Source of the DNA: Rhizobium sp. AC27/96
GTDB taxonomy: Bacteria > Pseudomonadota > Alphaproteobacteria > Rhizobiales > Rhizobiaceae
NCBI RefSeq assembly: GCF_001692325.1
Contig: NZ_LXKN01000020.1
Span: 1 to 64,000 of the forward strand
Direction of reading: 5' to 3'
DNA: 64,000 bases
Part shown: positions 7,881-16,125 of the stretch, one piece after another
Position numbering within the stretch: position 1 is the stretch's first letter
Layout: each line of letters opens with the position of its first letter
Notes under the pieces: generated by a model
Told to the model about the DNA's origin: nothing
The model's input: the letters and a program-made list of their open reading frames with translations, nothing else
Databases searched by the model: none
Made by a program: the position numbers and the translations under genes

Positions 7881-8924
7881 TAGAGCAGGTCCTGTGATCG
7901 ATGAATCGATTGTGAGGTGACTGGCGGAGCCGAAGCTGATGCAACATCCACAGCAAAGAGGTGGATGATGGCGCAGGCATTGAGCGATGATCTTCGGTTA
8001 CGTGTGTTGAAAGCGTCGGCGGCAGGGATGTCTGCTCGACAGGCCGCAGCCAGGTTCGGAGTTGGGATCTCGACGGCGATCCGCTGGATCGCAAGAGCGA
8101 AGGAAGGTGAGCCGACCTCCCGACCGCAAGGCTGGAGGCGACGTCAGCGCTGGATACACACGAGGCATTCGTCGTGGCACTGATCGAAGACCGTAAGGAC
8201 GTGACGCTCGATGAAATGGTCGAGCGCTTGTCCGTCGAGCGGCAGGTGAAGATCAGCCGGAGTGCACTTGGCGCTTGGCTGCGAGGACGCGGATGGACGT
8301 TTAAAAAAGTCCGCGCATGCATTGGAGCAAGACCGGCCGGATGTCCTGAAGCGTCGGCGCATCTGGTTTGATGGTCAGCTCGATCTCGATCCGGAGAGGC
8401 TGATCTTCATCGACGAAACCGGTCTCTCAATGAAGATGGCACGTCTGCGTGGACATGCGCTTCGAGGCGAGCGCTACCGAGCTGGCGTACCGCACGGGCA
8501 TTGGAAAACAACGACCTTTACCGGAGCGCTGCGCCTCACCGGAATGACCGCACCGTTTGTTTACGATGGCGCAATGAACGGTAACGTCTTCCTCGCCTAC
8601 GTCGAGCAAGTGCCGGTCCCGGCTCTTAAGGCCGGGGACGTCATCGTTATGGACAACTTGCCGGCACACAAGACAACCGGAGTTCGCGATGCCGGCGAGC
8701 GTGCCGGCGCCAAACTCATGTTCCTGCCGCCCTACAGTCCCGACTTTAATCCCATCGAGAACGCATTCTCAAAACTGAAAGCCATGTAGCGAGGCCGGGC
8801 AGAGCGAAAGATCGATGCCCTGTGGGACGCAGTCGGTGCTTTGACCCCCCGCTCCACACCGGCAGAATGCGCCAACTACTTCAGGGCCGCCGGATATGAC
8901 CCGGATTGAACAGGATCTGCTCTA
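7881..8924 (+). mobile_element. IS630-family insertion sequence (degenerate)
   Basis: The ends TAGAGCAGGTCCTGT (7881-7895) and, inverted, ACAGGATCTGCTCTA (8910-8924) form matching terminal repeats with one mismatch. TA at both outer ends fits the TA target-site duplication of IS630/mariner elements. The single transposase frame between them is broken (see next entry). The element sits between an IS21 remnant and a GntR gene, in the strip separating the ugp operon from the sugar-acid cluster. Confidence 0.85.
7965..8909 (+). pseudogene. IS630-family transposase, frameshifted and interrupted
   Basis: An N-terminal HTH (ALSDDLRLRVLKASAAGMSA) and a C-terminal DDE domain (FIDETGLS, VIVMDNLPAHK, PPYSPDFNPIENAFSKLKA) are both clear. 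About 8137-8303 reads in the -1 frame relative to either side, consistent with one lost base near 8137 and one gained base in the A-run at 8303-8308. In addition a TAG at 8787-8789 interrupts the tail, after which RGRAERKIDALWDAVG and ECANYFRAAGY continue in frame to 8909. The catalytic D, D and E remain, but no full-length protein is possible without suppression. The start is one of two ATGs at 7965/7968 after an AGAGG site. Confidence 0.85.
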
Positions 8925-9049
8925 GGTGACCAAACAAGCCTATCCTTCATCGCAGCACGGTTGTTCTGACGTGACAGCCTGTCACGCACACTCTCGTTCG
9001 ATCGGGGGCTTCATAGTCATCAGGAAGGTCATGGCGATAGCCGGCAATA

Positions 9050-9760
9050 TCAGCCTAGTGTGGCATCCTTGATCGGCGGCTTCGGCAGGTTCTCTAGAAA
9101 CCGGGTGGTTTCGCCCAGCAGATTTTCCATTGCGGCCCGAGCGGCCATTGCATCCTTCGTCATGATCGCGTGGGCCACGGCATGGTGGTTTTCGAGATTG
9201 AACGAGAAAGCCCCGACCGTATGGGGAAATACGGCATCGAGTATCGATTCAATCGCCTGGCGCAGACTTTGCAGTACTGGATTATGCGTGGCCGCCAATA
9301 TGGAGAGGTGAAATTCCTTGTCCGCGGCAACGGCTGCGACCGGATCGTGCTGGCTTTCCTCCATGCGTCGGTATGCGGCCATGATGGCTTCCCGTTCAGC
9401 AGTGCTGGCACGTAGGGCCGCCAATGCCACGGCGCCGGGCTCGACGATCTCGCGCACTTCCGCAAATGCCAGCAGTTCGGCATGGGAGATGCGCCCGTTC
9501 GACAGCCACCCGATCAACTCGGCATCCAGCCACTGCCAATTTTCGCGTGGTTCGACCCTCGTGCCGGTCCGCTGCCTGACTGTCACCAGGCCTTTGGCCG
9601 ACAATATCTTCGCCGCCTCGCGCACGACCGTGCGGCTGACGCCGAACTCATGCTCCAGCTCGGTTTCGGACGGAAGATAGCTGCCCGGAGCGATCTGCCC
9701 GGAGGCGATGCGGACGCCAAGGGCCTCCACAAGTGCCATCGTCCTGTTCGGTTTTGTCAT
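9050..9760 (-). CDS. FadR-type GntR family regulator (FCD domain)
   Basis: 236 residues from ATG 9760 (MTKPNRTMALVEALGV), which has a GAGG ribosome site; a longer frame upstream lacks one. A winged HTH (about 5-72, SYLPSETELEHEFGVSRTVV) precedes an FCD ligand domain with metal-type His residues (KEFHLSILAATHNPV, NLENHHAVAHAI). It is divergent from the MFS carrier at 9897, and a perfect 14-base inverted repeat lies between them (9831-9867). It therefore probably represses the carrier and the DapA-family gene behind it, with a sugar acid or its keto-deoxy product as inducer. The ligand is inferred from the neighbours. Confidence 0.85.
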   Translation of the reverse strand: MTKPNRTMALVEALGVRIASGQIAPGSYLPSETELEHEFGVSRTVVREAAKILSAKGLVTVRQRTGTRVEPRENWQWLDAELIGWLSNGRISHAELLAFAEVREIVEPGAVALAALRASTAEREAIMAAYRRMEESQHDPVAAVAADKEFHLSILAATHNPVLQSLRQAIESILDAVFPHTVGAFSFNLENHHAVAHAIMTKDAMAARAAMENLLGETTRFLENLPKPPIKDATLG

Positions 9761-9830
9761 GCGGATTCCTCGCCTCAGTCGCCACGCAGACCAATCAGAA
9801 TGCGCGAATAAATGCAAATGGCATGTTGCT

Positions 9831-9867
9831 CATCAAACATCATATGTTAAAGGTATGATGTTTGATG
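9831..9867. promoter_or_regulatory. Perfect 14-bp inverted repeat, probable GntR operator
   Basis: CATCAAACATCATA (9831-9844) and TATGATGTTTGATG (9854-9867) are exact reverse complements around a 9-base centre. The repeat lies between the divergent GntR gene (start 9760) and the MFS gene (start 9897), ending 29 bases before the latter. FadR-type dimers bind such dyads. The pairing of this site with this regulator is inferred from position. Confidence 0.7.
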
Positions 9868-9896
9868 GACGCCACGAAGGTGGCGGGGAGGGGAAA

Positions 9897-11192
9897 ATGA
9901 ATCTCGATACCAACACGGAAGCGGTTCGCCGCATCAATCTGCGCATTCTGCCGTTTCTGATGCTGCTCTATCTCGTTGCCTATATCGACCGATCCAACAT
10001 TTCGGTGGCCGCTCTCAGTATGAACGCCGAACTTGGATTGACGAGCCAGATGTATGGGCTCGCGGCCGGCATATTCTTTGCGACCTATATCGTCTTCGAA
10101 ATACCGAGCAATGTGCTCCTGACCCGCTTCGGTGCGCGCCGCTGGATTGCGCGCATCATGATCACGTGGGGGATCGTCGCGGCGGGCATGGCGTTTGTTT
10201 CGAGCGCCCACCAGCTCTACGGCATGCGACTTCTTCTCGGCGCGGCGGAAGCCGGCTTTACGCCTGGAATCATCTACTATCTTGCGAAATGGTATCCATC
10301 GCGCGATCGCGCCAACGCCATGTCCTTCTTCTATATCGGCGCCGCGCTCGCATCGGTCATCGGCCTGCCGCTTTCGGGCCTGCTGCTCAATGCCCATGGT
10401 ACTCTCGGTCTTTCGGGATGGCGCTGGGTGTTCCTGATCGAAGGTATTCCAGCCGTTCTGTTGGGCTTTGCAGTGCTGAAGTTCCTGCCGGATCGTCCAA
10501 AGGATGCGGCTTGGCTTACGGCGGGGCAGCAGGATAGTCTCGAGCGCACGATCGCCGCCGAGGAGGCGGAAGCGCCGGTATCCCACCACGCATCCTGGAG
10601 TGTTGCCTTCTCGAGTATTCGTGTCTGGCTTCTCGCCTTCTTCTGGCTGTTGCAGGCCTTTGGCACGATCGGCATCACCCTGTTCATGCCGTTGATCGTC
10701 AAGAACCTCTCCGGCGGCGGCAATTTGGCGGTGAGCCTGCTTTCGGCCGTGCCGTTCCTTGCCGCCTGCGTCTTCATGTTCTTCAATAGCCGGCATTCCG
10801 ACCGGACCGGCGAGCGGGCCTTCCATTTGGGACTTCCGCTAGCGCTGGCGGGGGCATGCCTTCTGGGTGCTACCTATGTCGGCGACCCGCGCCTCTCCTA
10901 CCTGTTGCTGGTGCTTTCCGTTGCGCTCAATTGGGCTGTCATTCCGATCTTCTGGGCCGTCACGACCGAACTCGTCTCCGGCCTCGCGGCCGCCATATCG
11001 ATCGCGTTGATCAATGCCCTGGCAAACGTTGCCGGCCTCGCGCTACCCCCGGTGATCGGCTGGATCAAGGACTCGACCGGAACATACGACATCGCGCTGA
11101 CCCTGGTGGCATCGGCTCTGATCGCGGGCGGCGTGCTCGGCATCGCGATCGTCCGGACAGGGACACCGGCCCTTCGGCTTTCAAGACAGTGA
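9897..11192 (+). CDS. MFS transporter, anion:cation symporter (sugar-acid) type
   Basis: 431 residues from ATG 9897, which has a GGGGAGGGG ribosome site; the frame is open further upstream but through the operator. Twelve membrane segments are visible, with the ACS-family opening RRINLRILPFLMLLYLVAYI DRSN and the cytoplasmic motif LLTRFGARRW. Members carry tartrate, galactonate, glucarate and similar hexonate or aldonate anions with protons. The next gene, 11 bases on, is a DapA-family lyase, and an aldonate dehydratase lies beyond, so a sugar acid is the likely cargo. Inner membrane. A second family member is encoded at 14743. Confidence 0.87.
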   Translation: MNLDTNTEAVRRINLRILPFLMLLYLVAYIDRSNISVAALSMNAELGLTSQMYGLAAGIFFATYIVFEIPSNVLLTRFGARRWIARIMITWGIVAAGMAFVSSAHQLYGMRLLLGAAEAGFTPGIIYYLAKWYPSRDRANAMSFFYIGAALASVIGLPLSGLLLNAHGTLGLSGWRWVFLIEGIPAVLLGFAVLKFLPDRPKDAAWLTAGQQDSLERTIAAEEAEAPVSHHASWSVAFSSIRVWLLAFFWLLQAFGTIGITLFMPLIVKNLSGGGNLAVSLLSAVPFLAACVFMFFNSRHSDRTGERAFHLGLPLALAGACLLGATYVGDPRLSYLLLVLSVALNWAVIPIFWAVTTELVSGLAAAISIALINALANVAGLALPPVIGWIKDSTGTYDIALTLVASALIAGGVLGIAIVRTGTPALRLSRQ

Positions 11193-11203
11193 GGTTACCA
11201 AGG

Positions 11204-12109
11204 ATGACATTCGAACCTGAGAAACTGCACGGCATTCACGCGATCCTCTATGCCTTCTTTGACAGAGACGAGAAGCTTGACCGGGCGGCGATGAAACGGC
11301 AGACGGACATCTGCATTGCCCAAGGCGTCCATGGCCTGGCGGCGCTTGGGCTTGCCACGGAAGTATCCAAGCTGACGGGCAATGAGCGGCGCACCGTGAT
11401 GGATTGGCTTGCCGAGGACAATGCCGGCCGTCTTCCGCTCGCCTTCACCATTTTCGGCACATCGGTTGCCGAACAGATTGAGCAGGTCCGTCATGCGGAG
11501 CGGGCAGGGGCGGACTGGGTGATACTTCAGCCGCCGCCGGTCGGTTCTTTCGGGGCTAAGGAATATATCGACTTCTTCGGTCGCGTTGCCGATGCGACGG
11601 CCCTGCCGGTGGCAATCCAGAACGCGCCCGCCTTTCTTGGGCGAGGGCTGACGGGACCGGACCTTGCCGCACTGCGCAACGCGCATCCCAATGTGCGCGT
11701 GCTCAAGGCGGAAGGATCAGCGGTGGAGGTCAAGGCCTTGATGGATGCGGTCGGCGCCGATATGTCTGTCTTCAACGGCAGGGGCGGGCTGGAGTTGCTG
11801 GACGGGCTGCGTGCCGGATGCGCCGGCTATATTCTTGCGCCAGATCTCATCGACTACGCGGTCAGGGCATACAATGCCTTTCGCGCTGAGGACGAAAGCC
11901 GCGCCGAGGAGGCCTACCGGGCCATGCTGCCATCCGCCGTTACCGTCATGCAGGGGATCGAGCATCTGATGTGCTACGGCAAGCGCCTCTTCGCGGAAAG
12001 GGCCGGCCTGGCGGTCCATGATCGCGCACCCGCCATGCGCCCGACGGATTTCGGCCAGAGCCTCATTGTCCAGCATGCCAGGGCGCTCGGCATGCTGCAA
12101 ATACGGTAG
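11204..12109 (+). CDS. DapA-family (DHDPS/NAL) lyase, likely keto-deoxy sugar-acid enzyme
   Basis: 301 residues from ATG 11204, with GAGG upstream; the frame extends further left only as a shadow of the MFS gene. It is a TIM barrel of the dihydrodipicolinate synthase superfamily. The Schiff-base lysine is Lys168 in VRVLKAEGSA. The family's proton-relay tyrosine (normally YNxP) is replaced by Gln139 in AIQNAP, so true DHDPS activity is unlikely. With an MFS sugar-acid carrier before it and an IlvD/Edd dehydratase after it, it probably acts on a 2-keto-3-deoxy acid, either by retro-aldol cleavage or by dehydration as in L-2-keto-3-deoxyarabonate dehydratase. It ends four bases before the convergent GntR gene. 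Confidence 0.8.
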   Translation: MTFEPEKLHGIHAILYAFFDRDEKLDRAAMKRQTDICIAQGVHGLAALGLATEVSKLTGNERRTVMDWLAEDNAGRLPLAFTIFGTSVAEQIEQVRHAERAGADWVILQPPPVGSFGAKEYIDFFGRVADATALPVAIQNAPAFLGRGLTGPDLAALRNAHPNVRVLKAEGSAVEVKALMDAVGADMSVFNGRGGLELLDGLRAGCAGYILAPDLIDYAVRAYNAFRAEDESRAEEAYRAMLPSAVTVMQGIEHLMCYGKRLFAERAGLAVHDRAPAMRPTDFGQSLIVQHARALGMLQIR

Positions 12110-12112
12110 CGC

Positions 12113-12859
12113 TTAACTGCCGGATTTCGGTGGCTCCAGCTTCTGGACCTCCTGGGCTTCGCGCAGGAGGTTTTTCATCTGTTCCGCCGCAGCCTGACCG
12201 TTGCCCTCGGCAATGGCTTCATAGACATTCTGGTGACGGCGGATCCAGCGCTCGTCCTCTTTCGCGGTTTGCTCGAGGCTAACCTTGAAGACATGCTTCA
12301 GCCCGGCCGAAATCAATGAGCCCAGCGCGAGATAGAAGGCATTGCCGGTGGCCGCCAGAATGGCGGTATGAAATGCGAGGTCATGCTCGATTTTTTCGTC
12401 AGCGCTGGAGGCGAGCGTCATGCCCAGCAATGCATGCTTCATCTTATGCAATGTTTGCGGGGTCGCCCGCGCGGCGGCGAGTTCGGCGGCGGCCGGCTCG
12501 AAGGATTGACGCAGCTCGTAAAGGTCGAGCCGCGCTCTTTCGCTGCCGTCGATCGCCCCAAGCCGCCATGCGAGAACCTGGGGATCCAGCAGATGCCATT
12601 CGGAATGATCGGTGACCCTGGTGCCGCTTCTGGGGCGGCTGTCGAGAAGGCCCTTGGCCGACAGGATCTTGATGGCTTCGCGAATGACGGTGCGCGACGT
12701 TCCAAACTGGTCGCATAGCTCCTGTTCGGTGCCGATCGAGGCGCCGGCCGCAAGCGAACCTCCGACGATTCGCTTGCCAAGAGCCTGCACGACCGCGTCG
12801 TGGAACCGCTCTCTCGTGCCGAGGCTTGTTTCGTCGGCGCCTGAATTCATGCCGGCCAT
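12113..12859 (-). CDS. FadR-type GntR family regulator (FCD domain)
   Basis: 248 residues. The winged HTH (about 15-85, TEQELCDQFGTSRTVIREAI) is followed by an FCD domain with EHDLAFHTAILAATGNAF. It is divergent from the dehydratase gene at 12984, and a 10-base inverted repeat covers the dehydratase promoter between them. It is similar in layout to the regulator at 9050 and to the one at 33922, so the window carries three members of this subgroup, each next to sugar or sugar-acid genes. It probably represses the dehydratase/MFS pair and itself. The start ATG at 12859 is followed by another at residue 4; the choice is uncertain. Confidence 0.85.
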   Translation of the reverse strand: MAGMNSGADETSLGTRERFHDAVVQALGKRIVGGSLAAGASIGTEQELCDQFGTSRTVIREAIKILSAKGLLDSRPRSGTRVTDHSEWHLLDPQVLAWRLGAIDGSERARLDLYELRQSFEPAAAELAAARATPQTLHKMKHALLGMTLASSADEKIEHDLAFHTAILAATGNAFYLALGSLISAGLKHVFKVSLEQTAKEDERWIRRHQNVYEAIAEGNGQAAAEQMKNLLREAQEVQKLEPPKSGS

Positions 12860-12938
12860 TCGCTCTCCCCAAATCAGGACATCTCTAGCTTCTTCAGCCT
12901 GTAGTCACAAGTTCCGCGCCGCTTGACGGGTCCAGCTA

Positions 12939-12973
12939 ATTTGTATAACAAAAATATAAATCATTATACAAAT
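12939..12973 (+). promoter_or_regulatory. Promoter overlapped by a TTGTATAA inverted repeat (operator)
   Basis: ATTTGTATAA (12939-12948) and TTATACAAAT (12964-12973) are exact reverse complements with a 15-base centre. The same arms contain TTGTAT (12941) and, 17 bases on, TTATAC (12964), a plausible -35/-10 pair for the dehydratase gene. A regulator bound here would block polymerase. The start codon at 12984 follows an AGGAG site. Confidence 0.65.
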
Positions 12974-12983
12974 AGGAGCTATC

Positions 12984-14705
12984 ATGTCCGAGGATCCGAA
13001 GCGCAGGTCGCAGGCCTGGTTTGGCGGGGTGGACAAGGACGGGTTCATACACCGGTCCTGGATGAAGAATGGCGGTCTGCCCGATGACGTCTTCGACGGC
13101 CGTCCCGTCATCGGCATCTGCAACACCTTCTCGGAATTCACGCCGTGCAACGCGCATTTCCGCGAGCTTGTCACCCACATCAAGGCGGGTGTTCTGGAAG
13201 CCGGCGGCCTGCCTTTGGAGTTTCCGGTGTTTTCCTGCGGCGAATCCAATCTCCGCCCGACCGCCATGCTGTTTCGCAACCTGGCGTCGATGGATGTCGA
13301 GGAGGCGATCCGCGCCAACCCGATGGATGGCGTTATCCTGATGGCAGGATGCGACAAGACCACGCCGTCGCTGCTCATGGGTGCCGCAAGCTGCGACCTG
13401 CCGACGATCGTCATCTCCGGCGGGCCGATGCTGAACGGCAATTTCCGTGGCAAGCCGATCGGCTCGGGGACGGATGTATGGAAATTCTCCGAGGAGGTGC
13501 GGGCAGGTACGATGAGCCGGCAGGAGTTCATGGAGGCCGAAAGCGCCATGTCACGCTCTCCCGGTCACTGTATGACCATGGGGACGGCCTCGACCATGGC
13601 CTCGATGGTGGAAGCCCTCGGTGTCGCCCTGCCCACCAACGCGGCCTGGCCTGCTGTCGATGCCCGGCGCGCGCGGCTTGCCCGAATGACGGGTCGACGC
13701 GCTGTCGCCATGGTCAAGGAGGATGTGCGTCTCTCGAAGATCCTCACAAGAGCGGCGTTTGAAAATGCCATCAAGATCAACGGTGCCGTCGGCGGTTCGA
13801 CCAATGCCGTCGTCCATCTGCTTGCCATCGCCGGACGGATCGGCGTCGATCTCTCGCTTCAGGATTGGGACAGGCTCGGGCGCGACGTTCCGACGATCGT
13901 CGATCTTATGCCGTCGGGAAAATACCTGATGGAGGATTTCTGTTACGCCGGAGGCATCCCCGTCGTGATGTCCGAGATCAAGGATCTTTTGAACCTCGAC
14001 GCGCTCACCGTTTCAGGCATGACCGTCGGCGAGAATATCGCTGACGTCGTCAATCACAATCCCGACGTTATCCGAACCAGGGCGACCCCTCTCGTCGAGA
14101 GCGGCGGCATTGCCGTGCTCAAGGGCAATCTCGCTCCGGATGGCGCGGTGCTGAAACCCTCCGCCGCGTCACCGCATCTGATGCGTCATCGCGGAAGGGC
14201 TGTGGTCTTCGAAAACATCGAGGACTTCCATGCCAGGATCGACGACCCCGACCTCGATGTCGACGAGAACTCTGTTCTCGTACTGAAGGGCGCCGGCCCG
14301 CGTGGCTATCCGGGCATGGCCGAAGTCGGCAACATGGCGTTGCCAAGTAAGCTGCTCGAGAAGGGTGTTCGCGACATGGTGCGCGTCTCAGACGGCAGAA
14401 TGAGCGGTACGGCCTATGGGACCGTGGTGCTTCACGTCTCCCCCGAAGCGGCCGCCGGCGGTCCACTGGCTCTCGTCCAGCAGGGCGATTTCATTGCGCT
14501 CGATGTTGATGCCCGCACACTCGTTCTCGAGGTGCCGGAAGAAGAGCTTGCACGACGGCGTTCTGCCTGGAAGGAGCCGGCGCCGGCGATGACATCCGGA
14601 TACCAGAGCCTCTACGTGAGGACGGTCATGCAGGCAGATACCGGCGCGGATCTTGACTTTCTGGTTGGAGGACGCGGCGCAAAGGTGCCGCGCGAAAGTC
14701 ACTAA
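12984..14705 (+). CDS. IlvD/Edd family dehydratase, L-arabinonate dehydratase type
   Basis: 573 residues. The three iron-sulfur cysteines are C55 (TPCNAH), C123 (AGCDKT) and C196 (GHCMTMGTAST). They fall exactly four positions before those I recall for the Rhizobium leguminosarum L-arabinonate dehydratase, which is 579 residues long. The catalytic serine region is SDGRMSGTAYG (Ser474). The enzyme removes water from an aldonate to give a 2-keto-3-deoxy acid, using a [2Fe-2S] cluster and Mg2+, in the cytoplasm. The next gene is an MFS carrier 37 bases on. Family members also take D-fuconate, D-xylonate or D-galactonate, so the substrate is probable rather than certain. Confidence 0.85.
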   Translation: MSEDPKRRSQAWFGGVDKDGFIHRSWMKNGGLPDDVFDGRPVIGICNTFSEFTPCNAHFRELVTHIKAGVLEAGGLPLEFPVFSCGESNLRPTAMLFRNLASMDVEEAIRANPMDGVILMAGCDKTTPSLLMGAASCDLPTIVISGGPMLNGNFRGKPIGSGTDVWKFSEEVRAGTMSRQEFMEAESAMSRSPGHCMTMGTASTMASMVEALGVALPTNAAWPAVDARRARLARMTGRRAVAMVKEDVRLSKILTRAAFENAIKINGAVGGSTNAVVHLLAIAGRIGVDLSLQDWDRLGRDVPTIVDLMPSGKYLMEDFCYAGGIPVVMSEIKDLLNLDALTVSGMTVGENIADVVNHNPDVIRTRATPLVESGGIAVLKGNLAPDGAVLKPSAASPHLMRHRGRAVVFENIEDFHARIDDPDLDVDENSVLVLKGAGPRGYPGMAEVGNMALPSKLLEKGVRDMVRVSDGRMSGTAYGTVVLHVSPEAAAGGPLALVQQGDFIALDVDARTLVLEVPEEELARRRSAWKEPAPAMTSGYQSLYVRTVMQADTGADLDFLVGGRGAKVPRESH

Positions 14706-14742
14706 TTCATCCGTACTGAAAACCATAAGAAGGAGGAGATCG

Positions 14743-16026
14743 ATGGTTTCCGAAAATGAACTGGTCGCCAAGATTACTTGGCGGCTGATGCCCTGGCTGG
14801 GCTTTCTTTATCTCATTGCCTATATCGACCGGCAGAACGTCAGTTTCGCCAAGCTTCAGATGGTCGATGCTCTCGGCCTCAGCGAATATGCCTATGGGCT
14901 GGGTGCGTCTCTTTTCTTTATCGGTTATTTCATTTTCGAGGTGCCGAGCAATCTTCTGTTGACCCGGTTCGGCGCCAGCAAATGGTTTGCCCGCATTCTG
15001 GTGTCGTGGGGGATCGTCACCATCGCGCTCGCCTTCACCGCGAACGCGACCATGTTCTATATCCTGCGTTTCCTGCTGGGCGCATGTGAGGCGGGCTTCT
15101 TTCCCGGCGTCCTTTATCTGCTGACGCTCTGGTATCCTTCCGACCATAGGGGCAGGATGGTCGGATTGTTCATGATCTTCAGTGCCGTTGCCAATGCGGT
15201 TGGCGCGCCGCTGGGTGGGACGCTTCTCAGCCTCGATGGCATGCTCGGCTTTGCCGGATGGGAGTGGGTCTTTCTCGCGACTGGAATTCCTGCCGTGCTT
15301 GCCGGAATTGCGACACTGTTTCTATTGCCGGATAGACCCGAGCAAGCGGCTTTTCTCAACGAACCCGAAAGGAAATGGCTGGCGCAGCGCTTGGCATCGG
15401 AAGATGCCGGCATCGATGCTCACGGGCGAAATCCGCTGATGGCGCTGCTGGATGCCAGAGTGATCCTCATGTCCGTCTGCTTCATCGGTTTCCCCCTGTC
15501 GGCATACGGGCTGAGCTACTGGCTGCCGACTATCGTGAAGAGCTTCGGCGTCGACAGCATGTCGAATGGATTCCTGAACATCATCCCCTGGGTGCTGGTT
15601 GCCATAGGCCTCTATTTCGTTCCTACCGCCGCGGCGCGATCCAAATCCCAAACGGCCTATATTATTGGCCCTGCCGTGGTGGGAATTGTCTGCCTGGTCG
15701 CGTCCGCGGTCCTGACCAACCACGCTCTGCAATTTGCATTCCTGTGCCTGGCTGCCGCGGGCATCTTTGCGGGGCAGCCCGTCTTCTGGAATCTTCCATC
15801 CAAATTTCTGAAAGGCGCTGGCGCTGCTGCCGGTTTGGCAGCGATCAATTCGGTCGGCAACCTGGGCGGATTCGTTGCCCAGAATGTCGTGCCGTGGATC
15901 CGCGATGCGACGGGGAGCGCCACCGCGCCAATGTTCTTCCTGGCACTGTGCCTGGCAATTACGGCGGTGCTGGTTCTGGCCGTTCAGCACACCATTGCCC
16001 GCAACGGAGACGCGAGCGGAAATTGA
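14743..16026 (+). CDS. MFS transporter, anion:cation symporter (sugar-acid) type
   Basis: 427 residues from ATG 14743 behind an AGGAGGAG ribosome site; the frame is open upstream but overlaps the dehydratase. It has twelve membrane segments, with RLMPWLGFLYLIAYIDRQNV at the start and LLTRFGASKWFARIL in the first cytoplasmic loop. It is a paralogue of the carrier at 9897. It follows the dehydratase with no terminator between, so it probably imports that enzyme's aldonate substrate across the inner membrane. A strong hairpin after the stop ends the unit. Confidence 0.87.
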   Translation: MVSENELVAKITWRLMPWLGFLYLIAYIDRQNVSFAKLQMVDALGLSEYAYGLGASLFFIGYFIFEVPSNLLLTRFGASKWFARILVSWGIVTIALAFTANATMFYILRFLLGACEAGFFPGVLYLLTLWYPSDHRGRMVGLFMIFSAVANAVGAPLGGTLLSLDGMLGFAGWEWVFLATGIPAVLAGIATLFLLPDRPEQAAFLNEPERKWLAQRLASEDAGIDAHGRNPLMALLDARVILMSVCFIGFPLSAYGLSYWLPTIVKSFGVDSMSNGFLNIIPWVLVAIGLYFVPTAAARSKSQTAYIIGPAVVGIVCLVASAVLTNHALQFAFLCLAAAGIFAGQPVFWNLPSKFLKGAGAAAGLAAINSVGNLGGFVAQNVVPWIRDATGSATAPMFFLALCLAITAVLVLAVQHTIARNGDASGN

Positions 16027-16068
16027 TGAGTGTGAGCCATTGAACGCCCAATGGCGAGGCGAATGAAG

Positions 16069-16107
16069 AAAGGCTGGAGCAGGGCGCCTCGCCATGCTCC
16101 AGCCTTT
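16069..16107. terminator. Bidirectional hairpin terminator between convergent genes
   Basis: AAAGGCTGGAGC (16069-16080) pairs over 12 bases with GCTCCAGCCTTT (16096-16107). T-rich stretches follow on both strands (short). It lies between the ends of the convergent MFS genes at 16026 and 16126. Confidence 0.7.
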
Positions 16108-16125
16108 ACGATTCTATCGGTGCTT

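Noticed and set aside
7744..8322. 192-residue minus-strand frame
   Set aside because: Mostly antisense to the IS630 transposase; no family resemblance.
9840..10826. 328-residue minus-strand frame
   Set aside because: Antisense of the MFS transporter; its composition (Glu/Arg/His-rich) is typical of a shadow.
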